Shown in pieces: positions 1 through 5,421 of a stretch of DNA of 5,447 nt. The stretch is taken from assembly GCA_026989405.1 (NCBI GenBank), contig JALSJL010000070.1, positions 1 to 5,447 of the forward strand, read 5' to 3'. The notes beneath the pieces are model-generated. The model made no database searches. It was not told where the DNA came from and worked only from the letters and a program-made list of their open reading frames with translations. How positions within the stretch are numbered: the first letter of the stretch is position 1; each line of letters opens with the position of its first letter. The position numbers and the translations under genes were made by a program. The stretch comes from Marinosulfonomonas sp. (GTDB lineage: Bacteria > Pseudomonadota > Alphaproteobacteria > Rhodobacterales > Rhodobacteraceae).

Positions 1-375
1 GTCCAGCAACGGGGTCGTCTTGTCGGTCGGCGTGACCCAGGCGCGGCCGAATTCGGCGGTGCCCTGGCCGCGTTCCACCGTGCCGCCGAGCATCTGCATC
101 ATCACCTGCTGGCCATAGCAGATGCCCAGGATCGGCACGCCGAGCGTGAACACCCCGGCCGGCGGGCGGGGAGAGCCGTCTTGGATCACGCTTGCCGGGC
201 CGCCGGACAGGATCACGGCTTTCGGCGAAAACGCTTCAAGGAACTCATCGGTGACCTTCTGATAAGGGTGAATTTCGCAATAGACGTTCAGCTCGCGCAG
301 GCGGCGCGCGATCAGTTGCGTCACCTGGCTGCCGAAGTCGATGATCAGAAGGCGGTCATGGGTAAAATCGGTCAT
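1..375 (-). CDS. guaA: GMP synthase (glutamine-hydrolysing), N-terminal part, cut by window edge
   Basis: GuaA converts XMP to GMP in the cytoplasm, using ammonia released from glutamine by its N-terminal class I amidotransferase domain, and an ATP-pyrophosphatase domain. Only the first 125 codons are visible. Reading the minus strand from the ATG at 375 gives MTDFTHDRLLIIDFGSQVTQ, then an ARRLRELNVYCEI stretch, the SGGPASV loop (about residues 57-63) and GICYGQQ (84-90). Cys86 of that motif is the nucleophile expected for the glutaminase, at the same residue number as in the E. coli enzyme as I recall it. The His and Glu of the catalytic triad and the whole synthetase half lie beyond position 1. 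The reading frame is open up to the edge, so nothing suggests a broken gene. It is transcribed divergently from the downstream nuclease-like gene, with a 128-base gap. The identity is clear from the motifs and N-terminus. Confidence 0.96.
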   Translation of the reverse strand, partial: MTDFTHDRLLIIDFGSQVTQLIARRLRELNVYCEIHPYQKVTDEFLEAFSPKAVILSGGPASVIQDGSPRPPAGVFTLGVPILGICYGQQVMMQMLGGTVERGQGTAEFGRAWVTPTDKTTPLLD

Positions 376-503
376 GGGCGCTGATTACGCAGCCGCCCCG
401 ACAAGTGCAAGGTCCGGCATCGGTTCGGCCGATGATTTCCTGCCGGGCGAAAAAATGCTAGAACAGGACCCATAGATCCAAAACAACATTTCAGGAGGAC
501 TTC
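376..503. promoter_or_regulatory. divergent intergenic region between guaA and the EEP-family gene
   Basis: These 128 bases separate two diverging genes and must carry both promoters. A small perfect dyad, CATCGG-TTCGG-CCGATG, lies at 418-434. An extended -10-like TGCTAGAAC occurs at 456-464 on the plus strand, about 40 bases before the ATG at 504, but its upstream partner (TTTCCT near 436) is poor. For guaA, TTGCAC on the minus strand has only a weak -10 partner very close to the start codon. The purine-rich AGGAGG at 493-498 is the ribosome binding site of the plus-strand gene. The promoter calls are tentative. Confidence 0.4.
493..498 (+). promoter_or_regulatory. ribosome binding site of the EEP-family gene
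   Basis: AGGAGG is a full-strength Shine-Dalgarno sequence ending five bases before the ATG at 504. It fixes that ATG as the start of the 266-residue protein. Confidence 0.85.
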
Positions 504-1304
504 ATGCACAGTTTTCAGCATTCAGTCGCGCGGGTGGCTGTGTGGAACCTGGCGGGCTACGGTGGCATCGGGCCCGAGCGGCTGGCCAACCAGGTAGAAG
601 GCCTGGCCCTGCTTGACGCCGAGCTTGTGACCCTGGTCGAGGTCAACCCGCCGCAATACCTTGACCAGCTTTGTGCCGGGTTGGCGCAGAAGGGGGTGAA
701 CTACGATTGCACGATCCTGCCGCAGGCCGGCGGGCTGCACATCGGCTTTTTGCACAAGCCGGGGGTCGAGGTGACCAACCCGCGCTTCATCCCCGGTTCG
801 AACGGAACCTATGCCAATGGCCGGCTGGCGATTGAAGCCGATGTGCGAATCGGCAATTTCCGGGCGATCCTGATCGGTGTTCACCTGAAGTCCGGCCGTG
901 GCCGCTCGCAGCAAAAAACCCGCGACAGCCAATGCAAGGTCATCGGCGAGCGCATCCGGCAGATTCGCGAAACCAGCGGCCTGAAGCGGCGCGCCATCCT
1001 GCTGATGGGGGATTTCAACATGGTGCCGGGGCAGGATGTCAGCAATTTCCACCATCTTGGCGGTGATGACCTGATGGACTTCGTGTCATGCTGGGATCTT
1101 CAGGACAGGTTTTCGCATATTCTCGACAAGGGCCGGGCCAACCTGCTGGATGGGTTCGCCGTGTCGCGGACCTATTCCACCGAATATGTCCGTGGCAGTC
1201 TGCGGCTGTTTCCGATGCACTGGACGATGGACATGGGCCGCGAGCACTACAAGGACGAAGTGTCGGACCACCTGCCGTTTGTCGCGAGCTTCCGGATCCA
1301 TTGA
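504..1304 (+). CDS. endonuclease/exonuclease/phosphatase (EEP) superfamily protein
   Basis: This 266-residue protein has the metal-dependent phosphodiesterase core shared by DNase I, exonuclease III and inositol-phosphatase relatives. The visible core runs in order: AVWNLAGYG (Asn15), LVEVNP with the metal-binding Glu46, GVHLKSGRGRS (His127), LLMGDFNMVPG with Asp170 and Asn172, LLDGFAVSR (Asp216), and the C-terminal EVSDHLPF with the Asp255-His256 pair. All positions needed for catalysis appear intact, so it is probably an active phosphodiesterase. Length is normal for a single-domain member. No signal peptide or membrane segment is evident, so it is likely cytoplasmic. The start is supported by AGGAGG just upstream. 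The substrate cannot be told from sequence: nucleic acid, phospholipid or a small phosphate ester are all possible. The next plus-strand gene begins 116 bases later, so co-transcription is possible but not shown. Confidence 0.9.
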   Translation: MHSFQHSVARVAVWNLAGYGGIGPERLANQVEGLALLDAELVTLVEVNPPQYLDQLCAGLAQKGVNYDCTILPQAGGLHIGFLHKPGVEVTNPRFIPGSNGTYANGRLAIEADVRIGNFRAILIGVHLKSGRGRSQQKTRDSQCKVIGERIRQIRETSGLKRRAILLMGDFNMVPGQDVSNFHHLGGDDLMDFVSCWDLQDRFSHILDKGRANLLDGFAVSRTYSTEYVRGSLRLFPMHWTMDMGREHYKDEVSDHLPFVASFRIH

Positions 1305-1356
1305 TCGGGAAAAGCCAAATGTCGTTTTCAGTTCGGAATGGCCGGAAATCGCAGAC

Positions 1357-1387
1357 GGTCGGGCCGGTTGTGTTGGTATTCCCGACC
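1357..1387. repeat. inverted repeat in the leader of the MttB-family gene
   Basis: GGTCGGG (1357-1363) and CCCGACC (1381-1387) form a perfect 7-bp inverted repeat around a 17-base spacer. It ends 33 bases before the ATG at 1421, in the 116-base gap after the EEP gene. As RNA it could fold into a hairpin in the mttB leader, or end the upstream transcript weakly. There is no U-tract after it, so a classical terminator is unlikely. It could also be an operator. Its function is not known. Confidence 0.4.
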
Positions 1388-1420
1388 CAAGAGAGACAAA
1401 CGTGACGGGAATCGAAAACC

Positions 1421-2965
1421 ATGACCGCAGAACGCACAAGACGCCGGGCGCGCGGCGGTGGCGGCGCCGCACGGCGGGCAGAGCGCACCGCCGTGCGCTT
1501 CGAGGCCGCGCATTTCATTGAACGCAACATTCCGAATTTCGAGATACTGAACGCCGAAGGGCTGGAGATCATCGAGGCCAACGCCGAGACCGTTCTGGAA
1601 GAAATCGGTGTGAACTTTGTCGACAACCCGGCGGCGCTGGAGCGCTGGCGCGAGGCCGGGGCCGACGTGCGGGGCGAACGTGTCCACATCCCGCGCGGAC
1701 TGGCGCGCCGCCTGTGCGAAACCGCGCCCGCGACCATCACCCAGCACGCCCGCAACCCGGAACGCAACGTGGAAATCGGCGGTCGAAACCTGGTTCTGGC
1801 GCCGGTCTATGGCCCGCCGTTCGTGCGCGATGCCGAAGGCGGGCGGCGCTATGCGATGATGGAGGACTTTCGCAATTTCGTGAAGCTCGCCTATGTTTCG
1901 AAATGGGTCCACCATTCGGGCGGGACGGTGTGCGAGCCGACCGACGTGCCGGTGAACAAGCGCCACCTGGACATGCTGCTGGCGCATATGACGCTGAGCG
2001 ACAAGCCCTACATGGGCTCGGTGACCGAGCCCGAGCGCGCAGCGGATTCGGTCGAGATGTCGAAGTTGCTTTTCGGGGCGGATTTCGTTGACAGCCATAC
2101 GGTGATGACCTCGCTGATCAACATCAACTCGCCACTGACCTTCGACAGCACGATGATGGGGTCGCTCGAGGTTTATGCGGCCGCCGGGCAGGCCTGTATC
2201 GTGTCACCCTTCATCGTTGGCGGCGCCATGGCGCCTGTCAGTGTGGCCGGCACGCTGACCCAGGTTCTGGCCGAGGTGCTGGCCGGGGTCGCCTATGCCC
2301 AGCTTGTGCGCCCCGGTGCCCCGGTGATCTTCGGGGCCTTCGTCACCTCGATCGACATGAATTCCGGCGCCCCGACCTTTGGCACGCCCGAAGCGGCCCA
2401 AATCACTTATGGTGCCGGGCAACTGGCACGTCGCCTCGGGTTGCCCTATCGGTCCGGCGGCGCATTCACCGGCTCCAAGCTGCCGGATGCCCAGGCCGGA
2501 TATGAAACCGCAAACTCGCTGAATACGGCACTCTTGTCGGGCGTGAACTTCATGCTGCATTCATGTGGCTGGCTCGAAGGCGGTCTGGTGTCGTCCTACG
2601 AAAAATTCGTGATGGATGCAGATCAGCTGGGTGTTCTGCACCAGTTGGCCCGCGGTGTCGACCTGAGCGAGAACGGGCAGGCCATGGGTGCCATTGCCGA
2701 GGTCGGGCCGGGTGGGCACTATCTTGGCTGCGCCCATACTCAGGCCAACTTCAAGGATGCCTTCTGGCGCTCGGAAGTGTTCGACTACAAGCCGTTCGAA
2801 ACCTGGGAGGACGAAGGCGCGCGCGACAGTCAGGCCCTGGCCAGCGCGCGCGTCAGGAAGCTGCTGGACGAATACCAGAAGCCTGCGATCGACACGGCGA
2901 TTGAAGACGCGCTTGAAGACTATGTCGCCCGGCGCAAGGCGTCGATGCCGGATGCTTTCGGCTGA
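1421..2965 (+). CDS. trimethylamine methyltransferase (MttB) family protein, non-pyrrolysine type
   Basis: This 514-residue protein belongs to the MttB family, TIM-barrel enzymes that move a methyl group from a quaternary or tertiary amine to a corrinoid protein. Recognisable stretches include NAETVLEEIGVNF (54-66), the GPPFVRDAEGGRRYA segment (131-145), HHSGGTVCEPTDVP (164-177), INSPLTFDSTMMGSLEVYA (235-253), FGAFVTSIDMNSGAPTFGTPE (304-324) and the C-terminal AEVGPGGHYLGCAHTQANF (426-444). The archaeal trimethylamine enzymes read through an in-frame UAG as pyrrolysine. Here the frame is continuous with no amber codon, as in the bacterial members such as the glycine betaine methyltransferase MtgB. 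The substrate is therefore probably not trimethylamine, and could be glycine betaine or a related methylamine. The Arg/Gly-rich N-terminus (residues 6-23) is unusual in composition but, as I recall, common in alphaproteobacterial homologues. The ribosome binding site is weak (GACGGGA near 1404). No corrinoid protein or reductive activator gene is adjacent. It converges on the DUF6477-like gene with 13 bases between the stop codons. The family is sure, the reaction is not. Confidence 0.92.
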   Translation: MTAERTRRRARGGGGAARRAERTAVRFEAAHFIERNIPNFEILNAEGLEIIEANAETVLEEIGVNFVDNPAALERWREAGADVRGERVHIPRGLARRLCETAPATITQHARNPERNVEIGGRNLVLAPVYGPPFVRDAEGGRRYAMMEDFRNFVKLAYVSKWVHHSGGTVCEPTDVPVNKRHLDMLLAHMTLSDKPYMGSVTEPERAADSVEMSKLLFGADFVDSHTVMTSLININSPLTFDSTMMGSLEVYAAAGQACIVSPFIVGGAMAPVSVAGTLTQVLAEVLAGVAYAQLVRPGAPVIFGAFVTSIDMNSGAPTFGTPEAAQITYGAGQLARRLGLPYRSGGAFTGSKLPDAQAGYETANSLNTALLSGVNFMLHSCGWLEGGLVSSYEKFVMDADQLGVLHQLARGVDLSENGQAMGAIAEVGPGGHYLGCAHTQANFKDAFWRSEVFDYKPFETWEDEGARDSQALASARVRKLLDEYQKPAIDTAIEDALEDYVARRKASMPDAFG

Positions 2966-2978
2966 TTGCGGGCCCGGC

Positions 2979-3272
2979 TCAGGCCTTGTCGGCAGCCGCA
3001 GGCAGCAGGCTGACTTCGGCCATCAGTGCAATCATCACATCGACATGCCGGCTTGCGCTATAGCTTGCTTCGCCGGCAAGCCGGGTTTCTTCAAGGTCCG
3101 CCTCAGTTGCCATGAGGCGCGCGACAGCGGTGCGCGGCGAGGGCATGCTGGATGTCCGCATGATCCGTTTCAGGTCGCGTTCGCGCACATAATCGGCAAG
3201 CCCGAACCGGGCTGCACGCACAAGAAGGCGCGGGCGGTGGAGGTTTGTCAGAGCTTTGGAATAGTTGGTCAT
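2979..3272 (-). CDS. small DUF6477-like protein, function unknown
   Basis: A 97-residue protein that I recognise as resembling DUF6477, a family of uncharacterised small proteins of Rhodobacteraceae. It has LHRPRLLVRAARFGLADYVRERDLKR near the N-terminus (about 11-36), then a helical RLMATEADLEETRLAGEASYSASRHVDVMIALMAEVSLL region (about 52-90). It is rich in Arg, Ala and Leu, probably all-helical and cytoplasmic, with no membrane segment or catalytic motif. Two neighbouring ATGs are possible, at 3278 and 3272. The AGGGGA on the minus strand sits only two bases before the first but eight before the second, so 3272 is preferred. Longer open frames running upstream to 3377 lack such a signal. It is divergent from the GafA-like gene. 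From memory this pairing recurs in the family, which hints at shared control, but that is inference. Confidence 0.8.
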   Translation of the reverse strand: MTNYSKALTNLHRPRLLVRAARFGLADYVRERDLKRIMRTSSMPSPRTAVARLMATEADLEETRLAGEASYSASRHVDVMIALMAEVSLLPAAADKA

Positions 3273-3310
3273 TGTCATGTTCCCCTGGACTTGTTCGGGG
3301 GCACTGTGAC

Positions 3311-3330
3311 GCAACCATAGAGGGTGTTGC
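3311..3330. repeat. GCAAC/GTTGC dyad, copy 1
   Basis: GCAAC (3311-3315) and GTTGC (3326-3330) flank a 10-base spacer. The left part, GCAACCATAG, matches copy 2 at 3430-3439 in 9 of 10 bases. Copy 1 shares its right arm with the 20-bp palindrome at 3326-3345. Each copy lies close to one of the two divergent genes. Confidence 0.4.
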
Positions 3331-3345
3331 GCAAATTGGCACAAC
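3326..3345. promoter_or_regulatory. 20-bp imperfect palindrome, candidate operator
   Basis: The 20 bases from GTTG (3326) to CAAC (3345) form a dyad with 8 of 10 base pairs matched around an AATT centre, mismatched only at pairs 3330/3341 and 3333/3338. The size is that of a dimeric regulator's operator, for example a LuxR-type box, though it lacks the CTG/CAG ends common in those. It lies 54 bases upstream of the DUF6477-like start. It would overlap a weak TTGTGC-17-TCTATG promoter-like pair on the minus strand. Which protein binds, if any, is unknown. Confidence 0.4.
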
Positions 3346-3409
3346 TGCGCGCGCAGGATCGACGGGATATTTACCAAATTGAAATGATACTCTGTTCAGG
3401 AGCGGGCCG

Positions 3410-3424
3410 TTAACAGTCCGGTAA
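3410..3424. promoter_or_regulatory. CtrA-like binding site upstream of gafA-like gene
   Basis: TTAACAGTCCGGTAA matches the CtrA consensus TTAA-7-TTAA at 7 of 8 fixed bases with exact spacing. It ends 109 bases before the ATG at 3534. CtrA, the response regulator of alphaproteobacteria, is reported to control gafA in R. capsulatus, so the location makes biological sense. TTAA elements are rare in DNA this GC-rich. A second element, TTAA-6-TTAA at 3450-3463, is one base short of the ideal spacing. Confidence 0.5.
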
Positions 3425-3429
3425 GAAAT

Positions 3430-3447
3430 GCAACCGTAGGTTGTTGC
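3430..3447. repeat. GCAAC/GTTGC dyad, copy 2
   Basis: GCAAC (3430-3434) and GTTGC (3443-3447) flank an 8-base spacer. The left part, GCAACCGTAG, repeats that of copy 1 with one change, 119 bases away. It sits between the CtrA-like box and the TTAA-6-TTAA element, about 90 bases before the gafA-like ATG. It could be a second site for the same regulator. Confidence 0.4.
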
Positions 3448-3533
3448 CATTAATTTGACTTAATTGCGATCGTTTCCCGGTTGGTAGGGGCTGTCCAGGC
3501 CCGGGTGTCGCGAGTTGAACAGGACGGAAACAC

Positions 3534-4673
3534 ATGAACCAAATTCCCGATGTGCCAACGAAAGGCACCCGGATGCCAAACTGGATACCACCGGCCGCGC
3601 GCCACTATATCCACCACACCGAACAGGGGCTATCCATCCGCCAACTGGCCAAACAGGCCGGCTGCCATGCATCGACCGTGATGCGCCAGGTGCGACAGGT
3701 CGAACAGCGTCGCGATGACCCGCTGATTGATGAAGCCCTGACCGGGATCGGTGCGCTTGTCAGCCCGCCTTCACGTCACCAAACTTTCGAATCCAAGGGG
3801 AAATCTCGGATGACAAACCAATCGCATGAACAGTTTGCGGTGCCTGCGCCAGACCAGAAGACCATTGATTGCGAGGGTCGCCGCATCCTGCGCCGCCTCT
3901 GCGAGCCGGGGGCCTGTCTGGCTGTGGCGCGCGATATGGAAAAGGCCGTGGTCGTGCGTGAAACCAAGTCCGGCGGCACCGTGCGGACGGCGGTGGTCGA
4001 TCGCCCGATTGCCCAGGCCATGGCGCTGAAAGACTGGATCACATGCGCCGAGCCGGGCCGCATCATGCGCTATCACATCACGTCGACAGGCCGGGCCGCG
4101 CTCAAGCGGTTGCTGGCCGAGGACGAGGCGACGCGCGCGGGTTTTGCCGAATGTCCTGCCCGATTCGGCGAGCAGCACGGCGACTACGGCCTGCGCGACG
4201 TGCCCGATCCGCGCTCGGGCAGCAAGCGCCGTGTCCGGTTCAACTACTCTGAAAGCCCGGTGGCGGCCATGGCCCGGCGCAAGGACAAGTCAGGCAAGCC
4301 CTTCCTGTCCAGCGATCTGGTGGCCGCTGCCGAGCGGCTGCGCGAGGACTTTGAACTGGCCCAGATGGGGCCGCGCATTGCCCAGGACTGGGACCGTTTT
4401 CTGAGCGGGGGCGACCGCAACGCCTTTTCGCACAATGCAGGCCCCGGCGATGGCCCGTCGGCCGCGCGTGATCGGGTCAACGGGGCGTTGCGTGATCTTG
4501 GCCCCGGGCTTGGCGATGTGGCCCTGCGGGTGTGCTGTTTTCTGGAAGGGCTCGAAGCTGCCGAAAAGCGCATGGGCTGGGCCGCGCGTTCGGGCAAGGT
4601 GGTCTTGCGGATCGCATTGCAACGTCTGAAACAGCACTATGACGCGCAGGGGGCATCGCAACTGATCGGCTGA
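3534..4673 (+). CDS. gafA: GafA-like gene transfer agent activator (HTH + DUF6456)
   Basis: A 379-residue predicted DNA-binding regulator. Residues about 15-60 hold a helix-turn-helix (LSIRQLAKQAGCHASTVMRQ). A polar linker follows (about 75-108). Residues about 110-200 look like a winged-helix region ending in MRYHITSTGRAALKRLLAEDEA. The C-terminal part (about 235-370) fits DUF6456: FNYSESPVAAMARRKDKSGK, FLSSDLVAAAERLREDF, then LGPGLGDVALRVCCFLEGLE and GWAARSGKVVLRIALQRLKQHY. I recognise this architecture as GafA, which in R. capsulatus binds the GTA promoter and switches on capsid gene expression. Caulobacter has the halves as separate GafY and GafZ proteins. AGGACGGA (3521-3528) supports the ATG at 3534. 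Within the linker, AAGGGGA precedes in-frame Met93 (ATG at 3810) at good spacing, so a shorter product lacking the HTH is possible. A CtrA-like box lies upstream and a strong hairpin follows the stop. The DUF6456/HTH call is firm. The GafA role rests on remembered homology, and a paralogous regulator is the alternative. Confidence 0.8.
   Translation: MNQIPDVPTKGTRMPNWIPPAARHYIHHTEQGLSIRQLAKQAGCHASTVMRQVRQVEQRRDDPLIDEALTGIGALVSPPSRHQTFESKGKSRMTNQSHEQFAVPAPDQKTIDCEGRRILRRLCEPGACLAVARDMEKAVVVRETKSGGTVRTAVVDRPIAQAMALKDWITCAEPGRIMRYHITSTGRAALKRLLAEDEATRAGFAECPARFGEQHGDYGLRDVPDPRSGSKRRVRFNYSESPVAAMARRKDKSGKPFLSSDLVAAAERLREDFELAQMGPRIAQDWDRFLSGGDRNAFSHNAGPGDGPSAARDRVNGALRDLGPGLGDVALRVCCFLEGLEAAEKRMGWAARSGKVVLRIALQRLKQHYDAQGASQLIG
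3795..3812 (+). promoter_or_regulatory. possible internal ribosome binding site and start codon in gafA-like gene
   Basis: AAGGGGA (3795-3801) stands eight bases before an in-frame ATG (3810-3812, Met93). Initiation here would give a 287-residue protein with the winged-helix and DUF6456 parts but no N-terminal HTH. It falls exactly in the low-complexity linker, where two formerly separate genes would have been joined. Confidence 0.45.
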
Positions 4674-4680
4674 CTGCCCG

Positions 4681-4709
4681 ACGGGCGCGCAAAGTTCCTG
4701 CGCGCCCGT
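4681..4709. terminator. hairpin terminator between convergent gafA-like and aqpZ genes
   Basis: ACGGGCGCGCA (4681-4691) and TGCGCGCCCGT (4699-4709) form a perfect 11-bp GC-rich stem with a 7-base loop. It starts 8 bases after the gafA-like stop and ends 25 bases before the aqpZ stop. The T-run is short on both strands, so termination may be imperfect, but its position and symmetry suggest it serves both convergent genes. Confidence 0.75.
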
Positions 4710-4734
4710 TTCGCAAGCAGCCCCACCCAGCGGG

Positions 4735-5421
4735 TCAGTCTTCGGCCCGCGTCAGCCCCATGGCAAAGACAAGCCCGGCAAGCCCGCCGCCTGCCAGCGG
4801 CGCGACGATGAATACCCAAAGGTCGCTCAGCGCCTTTCCTCCGGCCCATGCGGCGGGCCCGATCGAGCGGGCAGGGTTGACCGACACACCGGTGACGTTG
4901 ATCCCCACCATGTGAATGGCCGCCAGCGTCAGGCCGATGGCCAGGCCGGCCATCATCGCCGGGGCGCCGCTTTGGGTGGCGCCGAGGATCACGGTCACGA
5001 AGATGAATGTCATGACAACCTCGAAAACCAGGGCAGCACCCAGCGAATACTCTCCAAGGTATCCCGCGCCATAGCCGTTCTGCCCCAGTCCGTTTTCGGC
5101 CAGCGAATAGTCGGCCTTGCCCGAAGCGATCAGCAGCAGAAGACCGGCGGCGGCAATTGCGCCCGCGATCTGGGCGATCGAATAGGAAACAAACTCGCCA
5201 AGGCTCATGCGTCCGGCGGCGACCATGCCAAGCGATACGGCCGGATTCAGATGCGCCCCGGATATCGCGCCGATCGAATAGGCCGCTGCCACGATCGACA
5301 ATCCGAAGGCAAACGATATTCCGAGCATACCGATTTCCCCGCCCATCAGAACTGCCGAGCCGCAGCCAAACAGGACCAGAATCAAGGTGCCGATGAACTC
5401 GGCGGTCATTTTCTTTCCCAT
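4735..5421 (-). CDS. aqpZ: aquaporin Z, water channel
   Basis: A 228-residue integral inner-membrane protein of the MIP family that passes water along osmotic gradients. Six hydrophobic segments (about 6-26, 33-53, 78-98, 126-147, 156-177, 203-224) and two half-helices with NPA motifs, HLNPAVS (Asn59) and VSVNPARS (Asn182), give the classic hourglass fold. Ser186 after the second NPAR, where glycerol facilitators have Asp, and the AqpZ-like loop IASGKADYSLAENGLGQNGYG (98-118) place it with water channels. The selectivity filter aligns as Phe39, His170 and Arg185, matching E. coli Phe43, His174 and Arg189. The fourth position (E. coli Thr183) is Val179. The N-terminus MGKKMTAEFIGT aligns with the E. 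coli protein from its first residue, supporting the ATG at 5421, although no clear ribosome binding site is visible in the few bases left upstream. The full gene is present. It converges with the gafA-like gene and shares the hairpin at 4681-4709. Confidence 0.95.
   Translation of the reverse strand: MGKKMTAEFIGTLILVLFGCGSAVLMGGEIGMLGISFAFGLSIVAAAYSIGAISGAHLNPAVSLGMVAAGRMSLGEFVSYSIAQIAGAIAAAGLLLLIASGKADYSLAENGLGQNGYGAGYLGEYSLGAALVFEVVMTFIFVTVILGATQSGAPAMMAGLAIGLTLAAIHMVGINVTGVSVNPARSIGPAAWAGGKALSDLWVFIVAPLAGGGLAGLVFAMGLTRAED

Larger units (their letters stand above)
3273..3533. promoter_or_regulatory. divergent regulatory region between the DUF6477-like gene and gafA-like gene
   Basis: This 261-base region is less GC-rich than its neighbours, carries no gene I would defend, and must hold the promoters of both divergent genes. 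It contains two copies of a GCAACC(A/G)TAG...GTTGC dyad (3311-3330 and 3430-3447), a 20-base imperfect palindrome (3326-3345), a near-consensus CtrA box (3410-3424), and a TTAA-6-TTAA element (3450-3463). AGGACGGA at 3521-3528 is the probable ribosome binding site of the plus-strand gene. No convincing sigma-70 promoter pair is visible in either direction, which fits activator-dependent promoters but does not prove them. Confidence 0.6.

Noticed and set aside
1..375. guaA as a truncated pseudogene.
   Set aside because: The frame is intact to the first base; the truncation is only the window boundary.
522..1055. A 177-codon minus-strand frame opposite the EEP-family gene.
   Set aside because: The plus-strand frame has every catalytic motif and a perfect ribosome binding site; this is its antisense shadow.
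1328..2098. Long open frame on the minus strand opposite the MttB-family gene (256 codons).
   Set aside because: It is antisense to a clear family member, has low-complexity His/Arg-rich content typical of a GC-rich shadow frame, and shows no recognisable domain.
3273..3377. N-terminal extension of the DUF6477-like protein to an ATG at 3377.
   Set aside because: The added residues do not look like the family N-terminus, there is no ribosome binding site, and AGGGGA marks the downstream ATG at 3272.
3455..3460. TTGACT as a sigma-70 -35 box for the gafA-like gene.
   Set aside because: No acceptable -10 hexamer lies 16-18 bases downstream.
1421..5421. A functional osmotic-stress link between the MttB-family enzyme (betaine use) and the aquaporin.
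   Set aside because: They are separated by two unrelated genes, are on opposite strands and share no operon or visible regulatory site.
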